From positions 1 through 52,119 of the forward strand of contig JALVTE010000016.1 in the NCBI GenBank assembly GCA_027024155.1: a DNA stretch of 52,119 bases. The letters run 5' to 3'. The stretch comes from Campylobacteraceae bacterium (lineage in GTDB: Bacteria > Campylobacterota > Campylobacteria > Campylobacterales > Sulfurovaceae). A model generated the notes under the pieces. The model made no database searches, had not been told where the DNA came from, and saw nothing but the letters and a program-made list of their open reading frames with translations. Within the stretch, counting starts at the first letter, position 1; the number at the start of each line of letters is the position of its first letter. This document shows positions 7,936 to 15,953 of this stretch, piece after piece. The translations under genes and the position numbers were made by a program.

Positions 7936-8982
7936 TTACTTTGAATTTTTAACAATCACAGGATAACCACTTATCAAGCGAAGTAAAATATCGGGTTTAG
8001 CAACTACAATAGTTTTACCCTCTAAATTATTACTTACAACTGCACCCTCTTGTGCACTATTAACAATATTAACCTCTATTGGTTTTACCTTTTTACCATT
8101 TAACTCTAGCACATAATTTTTGCCATCTCTATTTAAAATAGCATCTAATGGTAATTTAATCGCTTTACCTTTAAACAGAACAACACTTGCATCAACTCTT
8201 TGACCTGCTGGTACAAATTTGTCGATATCTGCTCTGTACTCGTTAAGTCCATTAAATGTTGTATTAAGTGAACTTAAAGGATACTCTTTCCCCTCAAACT
8301 TAAGAGCTTTTGCCGAATTTGGTAATCGCACAATTAAATAACTTTTAGCTTTAGCAGTAAGTTTCATTAATGGCTTACCTGGCATTGCCAAATCTCCAAC
8401 ACTTACCATACTTTTAGCTACAATTCCATCGCTAGGAGCTTTTACAACTGCGTAAGATAAGTTGTCTAAAATATTAATCTTTTTAGCTTTTAGCGAAGCA
8501 ATTTTAGCTTTTAAAGAGTCTATTTTAACCCTTTCACCATCAAATTGCTCTTTTGTTGCACCTCCAACTTTTAGCAATTTTGCTGTAGTTTTATGTGTAC
8601 TTATAGCATTTGCCAAAGCCACTTTTGCACTATTTATAGAGTTATCGATAGACGCTACAGAAGCCTTTAGTGATGTTGCATCAACTTTTACTAAAACATC
8701 GCCTTTTTTAACAATATCTCCACTCTTTTTAGCAAATAAAACTCGCCCTGGCACTTTAGAAGCCACCATAATATTGCTATCGCTTCCCGCCAAAGCAATA
8801 GTTGGCAGAGTCAATTCTACATCACCAATTTTTGGATGCATTGTACTTACAATTACAGCATACTCATTTGCCACAGGCGTCTTCGCCTCACTAGCTTTTC
8901 TCTTTTTAATTAATTTAATACCGCCAACTACAAGTAAGGCAACTATTAAAATAAATACAATAAACTTAATAATTTTCTTCAT
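7936..8982 (-). CDS. RND efflux periplasmic adaptor (membrane fusion protein)
   Basis: A 348-residue adaptor linking the RND permease to the outer-membrane channel. It has one N-terminal membrane anchor (IIKFIVFILIVALLVVGGIK). The two halves of the barrel-sandwich (lipoyl-like) domain are recognisable as GDIVKKGDVLVKVD and YAVVKAPSDGIVAKSMVSVGD. Between them is a helical hairpin of about 75 residues (SLKASVASIDNSINSAKVA onward), followed by a beta-barrel and membrane-proximal domain. It lies 9 nt before the permease gene. The 109-nt gap to the tolC gene upstream holds a repeat structure (9003-9094). Confidence 0.93.
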   Translation of the reverse strand: MKKIIKFIVFILIVALLVVGGIKLIKKRKASEAKTPVANEYAVIVSTMHPKIGDVELTLPTIALAGSDSNIMVASKVPGRVLFAKKSGDIVKKGDVLVKVDATSLKASVASIDNSINSAKVALANAISTHKTTAKLLKVGGATKEQFDGERVKIDSLKAKIASLKAKKINILDNLSYAVVKAPSDGIVAKSMVSVGDLAMPGKPLMKLTAKAKSYLIVRLPNSAKALKFEGKEYPLSSLNTTFNGLNEYRADIDKFVPAGQRVDASVVLFKGKAIKLPLDAILNRDGKNYVLELNGKKVKPIEVNIVNSAQEGAVVSNNLEGKTIVVAKPDILLRLISGYPVIVKNSK

Positions 8983-9002
8983 ATTCTCCCCTTTTTTTTA
9001 AG

Positions 9003-9094
9003 CTGAAAGCTAAAAGCGATAAGCTTAAAGCTATATATATTGCGGCGAAGCCGCACCATTGGCTTTTAGCTTTATGCTTGAAGCCTTTTGCTTA
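9003..9094. repeat. Heptad arrays flanking a GC-rich hairpin between tolC and the adaptor gene
   Basis: The gap holds a symmetrical structure. On plus, AGCTGAA, AGCTAAA, AGCGATA, AGCTTAA, AGCTATA runs at a strict 7-nt period. Then comes a hairpin TGCGGC GAA GCCGCA at 9041-9055. It is followed by TGGCTTT, TAGCTTT, ATGCTTG, AAGCCTT, TTGCTTA, again at 7-nt period and the reverse complement of the first array in character. The tolC stop codon is at the edge of the second array. The same arrangement recurs at 44245-44427. Confidence 0.7.
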
Positions 9095-10366
9095 CTTAAC
9101 GATTTGTCTAAAATTATTACCATAAACAAATGCCAACTGTGCCAATGTTTGCCAATATGATGCTTGTACTTTGTAAGTATCTGCTTTGGCACCATAATAT
9201 GCATCTATATATCTTAAGTACTCCTCTATAGGCATTCTGCCCGCTTCGTAAGAAGCTCTAGCAATTCCTAAAAGTTGTTTTTCGTTTCGTACATTCTCTT
9301 TTGCATAGCCGATAGATTGGCGAATATACTTCATCTGCTCTCTCATAGCATCTGCTTTTGCTCTAAGCTCACTTGCTGTTTTTTTAATATCTATTTGGCT
9401 CTTCATATAAGCTAATTTAGCCTTTTGCACACTTTTTCTCTGAGGCATATCCAGAAGTGGCATATTTAACATTACACCAATCGAACTATAGTTGCTATGT
9501 ACACTTCTTTTCCCTATATAGTCACTTCCGTAACTTCTGGTATAGTTTGCTTTTAAGGCAACTGACGGATAGTAAAGTTTCTCCCTCTGTGCCTTCATAT
9601 TTAAATAATCAGCTCTACTCTTAGCACGAAGTGGAGCAACAGGAGCTAGTGAAGCCACATGGTAACTGCCAACTTTTCGCATTCTAACAGGTCTTTTTAG
9701 ACTAATGCCTGTTAAAGATTTTATTAAAGCTTTTAAATTTTGCTCTTGTATTTTAATATTGTTAATAGCAATTTTAATTTTGTTAAGCCCCTCTTTTACC
9801 TTAAACTCTGCAACCTTTGGCTTACGCCCAAGTGCCACTTGAGCTCGTGTAATCGCAAGTGTTTGACTAAGCGTTCTCTTTTTTTGAAGCAAACTACTCT
9901 TTAGCCCCTCTAAGTATCGCCAATTAGCATTAGCACCAACAATAGCTGCTTCGTTTTTAAGTAAATCTACTCGTCTTTTTGCACGAGCCGAAGCTTGCAT
10001 TGCCTCTGCTTTATGAGCAAGCGTAAAGAGTGACTTAACATATATAGGCATAGATAAATTAAGCCCAACTCTTGCTATATTTTGGCTAATTGGCAAAGGC
10101 TTGTGCTTTGCTAAAATTTTAGCCGTATCTGTTGGAGAAATCGGACGCATAGCCGTAGGATACGAATAGTGCGTATAGCTAGCAAACGCATTTACCTTTG
10201 GCCAAAATTGAGCCTTAACCATCGCTTGTGCATTTTTAGCTTGCGATATACTCAATCTATCACTCTGCATCTGATAATGGCTCTGCAACCCATTAAACAG
10301 TTGCCCCATGGTTGTAGCATGCGATAAAACAACTACACTCGATATTAAAATACTCTTCTTTAACAT
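9092..10366 (-). CDS. TolC-family outer-membrane efflux channel
   Basis: A 424-residue outer-membrane factor of the TolC/OprM family, with an N-terminal signal peptide (MLKKSILISSVVVLSHATT). Two repeats of long alpha-helical regions and short beta segments are seen, as usual for trimeric channel-tunnels: the first around residues 100-220, the second from about residue 310 (DMPQRKSVQKAKLAYMKSQI) to the end, where YEAGRMPIEEYL is a family-typical stretch. Its start overlaps the tetR gene by 7 nt. It would connect with the adaptor and permease downstream to cross the periplasm. Confidence 0.9.
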   Translation of the reverse strand: MLKKSILISSVVVLSHATTMGQLFNGLQSHYQMQSDRLSISQAKNAQAMVKAQFWPKVNAFASYTHYSYPTAMRPISPTDTAKILAKHKPLPISQNIARVGLNLSMPIYVKSLFTLAHKAEAMQASARAKRRVDLLKNEAAIVGANANWRYLEGLKSSLLQKKRTLSQTLAITRAQVALGRKPKVAEFKVKEGLNKIKIAINNIKIQEQNLKALIKSLTGISLKRPVRMRKVGSYHVASLAPVAPLRAKSRADYLNMKAQREKLYYPSVALKANYTRSYGSDYIGKRSVHSNYSSIGVMLNMPLLDMPQRKSVQKAKLAYMKSQIDIKKTASELRAKADAMREQMKYIRQSIGYAKENVRNEKQLLGIARASYEAGRMPIEEYLRYIDAYYGAKADTYKVQASYWQTLAQLAFVYGNNFRQIVK

Positions 10367-10953
10367 TTTAAAGCCTTTATAATTTTACTTGCAAGATTTG
10401 GAATAATATCTTCTAAATCTACATCTATATTTTTAATATCCTTCAAATTTGCCATTACCACCTCTCTTAGTTTTTTTGTTGTTCTGTAGTTAATTAATGG
10501 TGTTACAATCATCATTTGCACCATAAAAGGGTTCTCTTTCTCAAAAAGATTCTCTGCCTCACCATTTTGCAAAATTTTGCTAAGTTTTTGTAAATTCAAA
10601 GACATTTGCTTAGAACAACTAGCCGGCATATTCATAGCCCCATCTGCCAACTCTCTTGCAAAAATAGCACTAAAGCACGGCTTGTCTACTAAAAACTTAC
10701 CAAAACTCTCTATATACTCCCTTAAAGCTTCTATTGGCTTACTATCATCAATTTTATCGATAATTTTAGCCAACTCGCCAAACCGGCTACAAAGTACCGC
10801 TTCGTAAAGTGCAAACTTATCTTTAAAATGATAATAAATTGCAGCCTTACTAACCCCAACCTCTTTAGCTACATCATCCAGCGTTGCTTTATCGTACCCA
10901 ACTTCGCTAAAATATTTCGATGCAACTTTAATTATCTTCTCTTTTTTACTCAT
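10360..10953 (-). CDS. TetR/AcrR-family transcriptional repressor of the efflux operon
   Basis: A 197-residue TetR-family regulator. The N-terminal helix-turn-helix is clear: FSEVGYDKATLDDVAKEVGV, then SKAAIYYHFKDKFALYEAVL, residues about 14-53. The C-terminal part is the ligand-binding and dimer domain and is variable, as expected. It is the first gene of the tetR-tolC-adaptor-permease operon and overlaps tolC. A 7-bp-arm palindrome lies 10 nt upstream of its start, which makes repression of its own operon, released by a pump substrate, the likely mode of control. Confidence 0.93.
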   Translation of the reverse strand: MSKKEKIIKVASKYFSEVGYDKATLDDVAKEVGVSKAAIYYHFKDKFALYEAVLCSRFGELAKIIDKIDDSKPIEALREYIESFGKFLVDKPCFSAIFARELADGAMNMPASCSKQMSLNLQKLSKILQNGEAENLFEKENPFMVQMMIVTPLINYRTTKKLREVVMANLKDIKNIDVDLEDIIPNLASKIIKALKC

Positions 10954-10963
10954 AACAACCTTT

Positions 10964-10981
10964 ACTTACTCGTCAGTAAGT
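10964..10981. promoter_or_regulatory. Palindromic operator for the TetR regulator
   Basis: ACTTACT CGTC AGTAAGT has perfect 7-bp arms around a 4-bp centre and sits just upstream of the tetR ribosome-binding site AAAGG. Arms and spacing suit a TetR-family dimer. The same gap must also hold the promoter of the divergent outer-membrane protein gene at 11108, so one bound repressor could affect both directions. Confidence 0.7.
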
Positions 10982-11107
10982 TTATCATATTTATACTTGT
11001 TATGTCAAGAGTATTAATAAAATTTTATAAATTTCTACATAACTTATGCAATTTCTAATAAGAATAAGTATAAAATATTTCTATTAACTGAAGGATTAAC
11101 AAACACA

Positions 11108-12520
11108 ATGAGTAAAAAACTATTAATACCAATAATATCTTGCTTTACGCTTTTATCTGCGGATATTTTAAAATCAGAAGCTACCATAGGTTATGAAGAG
11201 TGGAAATTGCCAAAAAATGAAAAATTAGGTATGACACATTTTGGTTTACTATTTAATTTTACACCTAATTGGTACGAAGGAATCGAAATATATGGTGCAA
11301 GTAGAGGCAAAAGAGGTGGCTTTTTTGCTTTAGGTGTAGATAGTGGTTTAAAAACTAATTTTAGTAAATATATAGATTTAAAAAGTGGTATCTTTATTGG
11401 TGCTGGAGGTGGAGGTGCTGCTCCACAAGGTGGTGGTTTAATGTTAAGACCCTATGTAGAGATGCTCTTAAAAAATAAAAACTTCTCTATAGGTATAGGT
11501 GCAAGTAGAGTCAAATTTCCAAATGGGAATATTAACTCTTCACAAATATATAGCTCTTTATATATTCCTCTATACTCCAAAAGCAAGCAAAGTGATACAT
11601 CGAATTATGATGAGTGGAATTTACTATTAAAAAGTGGCATTTACAAGGTCGATTCATCTTCTAAAACTCTATCTGGCAAGAGCATAGAAAATATGAAATG
11701 GATAGGTGTAGAGTTACAAAAAATATATCCAAATAATCTATTTACTTCAATATCTATGTCAGCCGCTGGTGGTGGAGCTTCGGCTGGATATATGGAGACT
11801 TTTGCAGGCTTGGGGTATCAACTTAAAAATAAAAATATACCTATTTATCTACAATTTCAATCGGAATTAGGCTTAGGCGGTGGAGGTAAAATCAATAGTG
11901 GTGGAGGTGCACTATATAGATTTAGAACAGGAATATACACAAATATTTACAAAGATTTAACTATTGGCTTAGAAGCTTCACACTTAAGCTCTTTTAACAG
12001 TAAATTTAAAACAGATAGTTTAGGAGTATCTATAGGATATGACTCTTTTTATACATTAAATGCTAACTCTTCAGCTATTAATTTAGATATAAGATTAATA
12101 GAGAAATCTCACTTAAAAGCTCAAACAAAACAGTTGAAAAAGCATAGAGTAGATATGCTAGGTATTGCTATAGATAGATACTTAAATAACTATTTCTATC
12201 TAACAGGTCAAACATTCTGGGCATACAAAGGCAAAGCTGGAGGCTATGCCGAAGGTTTATTAGGCTTGGGAGCAAAAGTTTCTATTTATAATAAATTTAA
12301 TATTTGGACAGAAGCATTAATTGGTGCCGGAGGGGGAGGTGGAGTAAAGACTAATGGCGGTGCCATTCTCTCTGCAAATATCGGTTTATCATATAAAATT
12401 AATAAAAAACTAAGTTTGAAAATAGGCACAGGCTATACCAAAAGTTTACACAAAGGGTTATCTACAGTTGATACTACTATGCAACTAGAATATAAATTTA
12501 ATCTATTTGAGAAAAAATAG
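11108..12520 (+). CDS. Outer-membrane protein of unknown function with three glycine-rich internal repeats
   Basis: A 470-residue protein with a signal peptide (MSKKLLIPIISCFTLLSA) and alternating hydrophobic strands ending in an aromatic-rich C-terminus (MQLEYKFNLFEKK), as expected for an outer-membrane beta-barrel. It contains three copies of a unit spaced about 155 residues apart. Each has a GxxGG(Y/F) turn followed about 30 residues later by a poly-Gly loop: GAGGGGAAPQGGG at 98-110, LGGGGKINSGGG at 256-267 and GAGGGGGVKTNGGA at 406-419. I do not recognise the family. The gene stands alone, divergent from the efflux operon, with a GAAGGA ribosome-binding site somewhat far from the ATG. Function is unknown. 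Confidence 0.75.
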   Translation: MSKKLLIPIISCFTLLSADILKSEATIGYEEWKLPKNEKLGMTHFGLLFNFTPNWYEGIEIYGASRGKRGGFFALGVDSGLKTNFSKYIDLKSGIFIGAGGGGAAPQGGGLMLRPYVEMLLKNKNFSIGIGASRVKFPNGNINSSQIYSSLYIPLYSKSKQSDTSNYDEWNLLLKSGIYKVDSSSKTLSGKSIENMKWIGVELQKIYPNNLFTSISMSAAGGGASAGYMETFAGLGYQLKNKNIPIYLQFQSELGLGGGGKINSGGGALYRFRTGIYTNIYKDLTIGLEASHLSSFNSKFKTDSLGVSIGYDSFYTLNANSSAINLDIRLIEKSHLKAQTKQLKKHRVDMLGIAIDRYLNNYFYLTGQTFWAYKGKAGGYAEGLLGLGAKVSIYNKFNIWTEALIGAGGGGGVKTNGGAILSANIGLSYKINKKLSLKIGTGYTKSLHKGLSTVDTTMQLEYKFNLFEKK

Positions 12521-12546
12521 CGATTTTTCTTTTAAGTTTCTTTATA

Positions 12547-12552
12547 TATAAT
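12547..12552 (+). promoter_or_regulatory. -10 promoter element of the c-heme protein gene
   Basis: TATAAT at 12547-12552 lies 34 nt upstream of the ATG at 12587, in a T-rich context typical of campylobacterial sigma-70 promoters, which often lack a clear -35 box. An AAAAGG ribosome-binding site lies between it and the start. Confidence 0.5.
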
Positions 12553-12586
12553 TCTATCTTAAATATAAAATAAGAAAAGGTTATAT

Positions 12587-13171
12587 ATGAAGAGAGTGAT
12601 TATTCCTATGATTATAGCAAGTGCAATTTATGCAAATGGCACTGAGGCTAATACAACTAAAGCACAAATGTCACCAGTAGTTTTAAAAGGTGTATCGGCT
12701 ATTAAAATGCTTGGCGGAGAGTTAAAAAAGAATTTAAAAGCTAAGTTTAAAGAGGATAAAAGTGGCTTAAAAGCTGTTAATTTTTGTGCAACAAGAGCTG
12801 TAGAAATTACAGCAGAAGTTCAGAAAAAGCTTCCTAGAGGAGTGATAGTAAGAAGAGTGGCAAGCAAATATAGAAACGAAGCAAACAAACCAGATAGCAT
12901 TGATACAAAAGTTTTAGAGCAATTTCAAAAAGAGATAGATAATAAAACTTTTGTAAAAAAACCAACAGTAGTTGATGTTAATGGTACAAAAAGAGTTTAT
13001 GTACCAATTTTAGTATCAAAAGCTTGTATAAAATGTCATGGTAAAAATATTGACCCTAAAATTGCTACTGTGATTAAAAAATACTATCCAAACGATAAAG
13101 CAACAGGCTTTAAAGTAGGCGACTTAAGAGGAGCTATGGTAGCAGAAATCAAAGACAAACCTAAAAAATAA
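12587..13171 (+). CDS. Periplasmic c-type heme protein with Tll0287-like (DUF3365) domain
   Basis: A 194-residue exported protein. The N-terminal signal (MKRVIIPMIIASAIYANG) is followed by a Tll0287-like domain, recognisable from the NFCATRAVEIT segment near residue 65 and VRRVASKYRNEANKPD near 88. A single heme-attachment site CIKCH is at residues 147-151, so the protein carries one covalent c-heme in the periplasm. Related domains act as heme-based redox or gas sensors and are often fused to signalling modules. Here the domain is alone, so it may be an electron carrier or a separate sensor. It has its own promoter-like element and a strong downstream hairpin, which suggests a monocistronic unit. 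Confidence 0.85.
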   Translation: MKRVIIPMIIASAIYANGTEANTTKAQMSPVVLKGVSAIKMLGGELKKNLKAKFKEDKSGLKAVNFCATRAVEITAEVQKKLPRGVIVRRVASKYRNEANKPDSIDTKVLEQFQKEIDNKTFVKKPTVVDVNGTKRVYVPILVSKACIKCHGKNIDPKIATVIKKYYPNDKATGFKVGDLRGAMVAEIKDKPKK

Positions 13172-13189
13172 TTTTATACCTTGCACTAT

Positions 13190-13222
13190 TTTAATTTTCA
13201 CTCTTAATGAGTGAAAATTAAA
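13190..13222 (+). terminator. 14-bp perfect hairpin downstream of the c-heme gene
   Basis: TTTAATTTTCACTC at 13190-13203 and its exact reverse complement at 13209-13222 enclose a 5-nt loop (TTAAT). It lies 18 nt after the stop codon and is likely a transcription terminator. It lacks a clear T-run on the plus strand (CCTTTC follows) and is AT-rich, so it may instead protect the 3' end or act in both directions. Confidence 0.6.
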
Positions 13223-13334
13223 CCTTTCAAATCTACAATTTTTTTAAAAAATCATAACAAAATGTAACCTAAGTAGCATCTAATCAGACAAAAATTAGCT
13301 ATATTAAAAATACCTTGATATAAAAGGATTAAAA

Positions 13335-13892
13335 ATGTATAGTAATGAACAAAAAAATATAATATTAAAAATTGCAAAAGATGCCATAAAAGAAGCTGTT
13401 TTAAATAAACAAATAATAGATAAAGAAGCTTTAATTCTAAACTACCCTTGGCTAAAAGCCAAAGGTGCAGTTTTTGTAACAATTAACGAATTTAACTCGC
13501 TAAGAGGGTGTATAGGCTCTATTATTGCACACCAAAGTTTAATAGACGATATTATCCAAAATGCAAAATCAGCAGCACTTAACGACCCACGCTTTAAGCC
13601 AGTTAGCAAAGAAGAGTTAGAGAATTTAGAGGTAGAAGTATCTATTTTAACCGAACCAAAACCTCTGCCTTACGATAATATAGATGATTTACGAAGCAAA
13701 ATAAAACCAGGAATCCACGGAGTAATTTTACAATACAATGAGTATCAAGCTACATACTTACCAAGTGTTTGGGAGCAAATAAGCAGCTTCGATGAGTTTT
13801 TTAGCTCGCTATGTATGAAAGCAGGAATGAGTCCGAACTGTTTAACTCTACACCCAAACATTTATGTTTACGAAGCAATAAAAGTGAGTTAG
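13335..13892 (+). CDS. amrA: AmmeMemoRadiSam system protein A (AMMECR1 domain)
   Basis: A 185-residue AMMECR1-family protein. The hallmark LRGCIGS motif with its conserved Cys is near residue 57, followed by the helical part IIQNAKSAALNDPRF and the PLPYDNIDDL region. It is the first of three genes (AMMECR1, radical SAM enzyme, Memo) that co-occur in many bacteria and archaea. The AMMECR1 domain is structurally known but its biochemical role is unsettled. An AAAGGA ribosome-binding site precedes the ATG. The 3' end runs into a 7-nt-period repeat that holds the stop codon. Confidence 0.93.
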   Translation: MYSNEQKNIILKIAKDAIKEAVLNKQIIDKEALILNYPWLKAKGAVFVTINEFNSLRGCIGSIIAHQSLIDDIIQNAKSAALNDPRFKPVSKEELENLEVEVSILTEPKPLPYDNIDDLRSKIKPGIHGVILQYNEYQATYLPSVWEQISSFDEFFSSLCMKAGMSPNCLTLHPNIYVYEAIKVS

Positions 13893-13914
13893 TAAGTAGT
13901 GGTTAGTGCTTAGT
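13887..13914 (+). repeat. Heptad array covering the stop codon of the AMMECR1 gene
   Basis: Four consecutive 7-nt units, AGTTAGT, AAGTAGT, GGTTAGT and GCTTAGT, start within the last codons of the AMMECR1 gene and run into the gap before the radical SAM gene. The stop TAG at 13890-13892 is inside the first unit. This is the only plus-strand-gene example; the others lie at the ends of minus-strand genes. Confidence 0.6.
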
Positions 13915-13937
13915 TTATGGATTTGAAAGGATTAGAT

Positions 13938-14936
13938 ATGAGCAGAGTTCACAAATTTTATAAAAATGAGGGCAACAAAATAGAGTGCCTGCTCTGTCGT
14001 CACTACTGCAAATTAAAAGATGGGCAAGTTGGTATTTGTGGTGTTAATAAAAACGAAAATGGCAAGCTTGTTAATTTGGTTTATGGAAAAGTCAGTGCAA
14101 TAAATATTGACCCAATAGAGAAGAAACCACTCTACCACTTTTTGCCAGGCACTACATCGCTAAGTATAGGTACAGTTGGGTGCAATTTTCAGTGTCCGTT
14201 TTGTCAAAATTGGCAAATTTCTCAAAGCAAATCGTTAGATGGCTCTTACGATGTAACGCCAGAGCAACTTGTAAGGTTAGCCGTAGAGAAAGGGTGCAAA
14301 AGTATATCGTACACATATAATGAGCCGACAATTTTCTACCCATTTGCAAAAGATGTAGCACTCTTAGCAAAAAAAGCAGGGCTTAAAAATGTTTTTGTAA
14401 GTAACGGTTTTGAGAGTCCGGAAGTTATAGACGATATGGTAGGTGTAATCGATGCCTTTAATATCGATATAAAAGGCTTTAAAGATGAGTATTACAAAAA
14501 ATACTTAAAAGGCGGACTACAAGGTGTATTAGATACCCTAAAACGACTTAAAGAGAGAAACTTTTGGGTAGAGTGCACAACTCTAATAGTACCAGGAGAT
14601 AACGACAGCGACGAAGAGTTACAAGATATAGCAAACTTTATAGCAAAAGAGTTAGATGTTAATACCCCATGGCATATAAGTGCCTTCCACCCAGATTATA
14701 AAGTAAACGACAAGGGTGCAACACCTATCGAGACTCTGCAAAGAGCATACAATATAGGCAAAGAGGCAGGGCTTAACTTTATCTATATGGGAAATATCTT
14801 AAACGACAACATAACTTATTGCCCAAATTGTAATGAGAGTTTAATAGAACGAGTAGGTTTTAGCGTAAGAAAAAATATATTAAATAACGGCAAGTGCCCA
14901 AAATGTGGTACAGAAATTGCCGGAGTTTGGAGGTAA
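13938..14936 (+). CDS. amrS: AmmeMemoRadiSam system radical SAM enzyme
   Basis: A 332-residue radical S-adenosylmethionine enzyme. The cluster-binding motif CNFQCPFC (C82, C86, C89) binds a 4Fe-4S cluster. The N-terminus has four conserved Cys of this subfamily (C17, C20, C24, C34), and the C-terminus has a zinc-ribbon-like pair of CPxC motifs. The start at 13938 is preferred over an ATG seven codons upstream because AAAGGA is well spaced before it. The substrate is not known. The gene lies between the AMMECR1 and Memo genes; the Memo start comes 2 nt after its stop. The three proteins are presumed to act in one modification pathway. Confidence 0.92.
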   Translation: MSRVHKFYKNEGNKIECLLCRHYCKLKDGQVGICGVNKNENGKLVNLVYGKVSAINIDPIEKKPLYHFLPGTTSLSIGTVGCNFQCPFCQNWQISQSKSLDGSYDVTPEQLVRLAVEKGCKSISYTYNEPTIFYPFAKDVALLAKKAGLKNVFVSNGFESPEVIDDMVGVIDAFNIDIKGFKDEYYKKYLKGGLQGVLDTLKRLKERNFWVECTTLIVPGDNDSDEELQDIANFIAKELDVNTPWHISAFHPDYKVNDKGATPIETLQRAYNIGKEAGLNFIYMGNILNDNITYCPNCNESLIERVGFSVRKNILNNGKCPKCGTEIAGVWR

Positions 14937-14938
14937 AT

Positions 14939-15745
14939 ATGAGTATAAGAGTAGCAGGAAATGCAGGGTCTTTTTACCCAAATAGTGCTATTGAAATAGA
15001 GAGTTTAATAGAGATGTTTAACAATGCACTTGATAGTAATTTAAAAGACAAAGAGTTACTAAAATTAGAACCAGAAGCGATAATATCCCCACATGCAGGG
15101 TACATATATAGTGGCTTTACAGCAAATTTTGCACATAGAGTTTTAGCAAATAAAAAGGCAAAAAGAGTAGTAGTAATAGGACCTAGCCACCATGTCTATT
15201 TTAAAGGTATAAGTGGCTCATTTTACGACAAATATCAAACACCATTAGGCGATATAACTATAGATAGAGAGTATTTGCATGTGATGAAACAACTATTTGA
15301 TATAGGTTTCGTAGCAGAGGCACACAAATTAGAGCACTCTACAGAGACACAAATGCCATTTATCAAGTACTATCAACCAAATGTAGAAGTTATAGAGTTA
15401 ATTTATGGCGATGTAGATTATAAAGAGTTGGCAAAAGTTATAGATTGGCTACTACAAGATAGCTTAACTACAGTTGTAATAAGTAGCGACTTAAGCCACT
15501 TCTACACCGAAGAGAGAGCTCATAGCTTAGATAGCATATGTATAAATGGTATAGAAAAATTAGACAACGATATTTTAGATATGGGATGCGAAGCATGCGG
15601 AATAGTAGGCATAAAAGCATTAGTAGAAAATGCAAAAGATGAAAATCTAAAAAGCACAATACTAGACTACAGAACAAGTGCAGATATAACAAACGACAAA
15701 GAACGAGTAGTCGGCTACCTCAGCGTAGCATTTACAAACGATTAA
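14939..15745 (+). CDS. amrB: AmmeMemoRadiSam system protein B (Memo family)
   Basis: A 268-residue Memo-family protein, related in fold to class III nonheme-iron extradiol dioxygenases. Metal- or substrate-site residues are visible in SPHAGYIYSG near residue 51, GPSHHVYFKG near 82, and SSDLSHF near 185. The start at 14939 is chosen because GGAGG stands 5 nt before it; a longer reading frame would overlap the radical SAM gene. It is the last gene of the three-gene unit. Function in bacteria is unknown; human Memo binds copper, which offers only a weak hint. Confidence 0.92.
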   Translation: MSIRVAGNAGSFYPNSAIEIESLIEMFNNALDSNLKDKELLKLEPEAIISPHAGYIYSGFTANFAHRVLANKKAKRVVVIGPSHHVYFKGISGSFYDKYQTPLGDITIDREYLHVMKQLFDIGFVAEAHKLEHSTETQMPFIKYYQPNVEVIELIYGDVDYKELAKVIDWLLQDSLTTVVISSDLSHFYTEERAHSLDSICINGIEKLDNDILDMGCEACGIVGIKALVENAKDENLKSTILDYRTSADITNDKERVVGYLSVAFTND

Positions 15746-15751
15746 AACACC

Positions 15752-15893
15752 GTAGGTGCGACCATGTCGCACATGTATCAGCCAAAGAAAATATTTTTTT
15801 TAAATACTTAAATTTCAGTATATTTCGTAGGGTAGGTTTACCGACCATAAAATAGGCATTCATCTCAATTATTGGTCGATAAATAGACCCTAC
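15752..15893. repeat. One single and one paired GTAG REP element
   Basis: GTAGGTGCGACCATGTCGCA at 15752-15771 is a single hairpin on plus. Downstream, GTAGGGTAGGTTTACCGACC at 15827-15846 and its inverted partner at 15874-15893 form a pair with the same spacer sequence as the pair at 4648-4714. The two arms of this pair differ by a few bases (TTTACC versus TTTATC), showing independent drift. The rest of the 208-bp gap, up to 15953, is AT-rich without other features. Confidence 0.8.
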
Positions 15894-15953
15894 ACATATA
15901 TTAATATTTAAAAACCCACTATATAGTATGTACAATTATCATTAACTAGAAAA

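Noticed and set aside
8462-9001. 179-codon open frame on plus opposite the efflux adaptor gene
   Set aside because: It is the antisense of a well-supported gene, has low-complexity composition and no ribosome-binding site.
9003-9094. Possible CRISPR array because of repeated short units
   Set aside because: Units are 7 nt, contiguous and without spacers, so they are not CRISPR; no cas genes are in the window.
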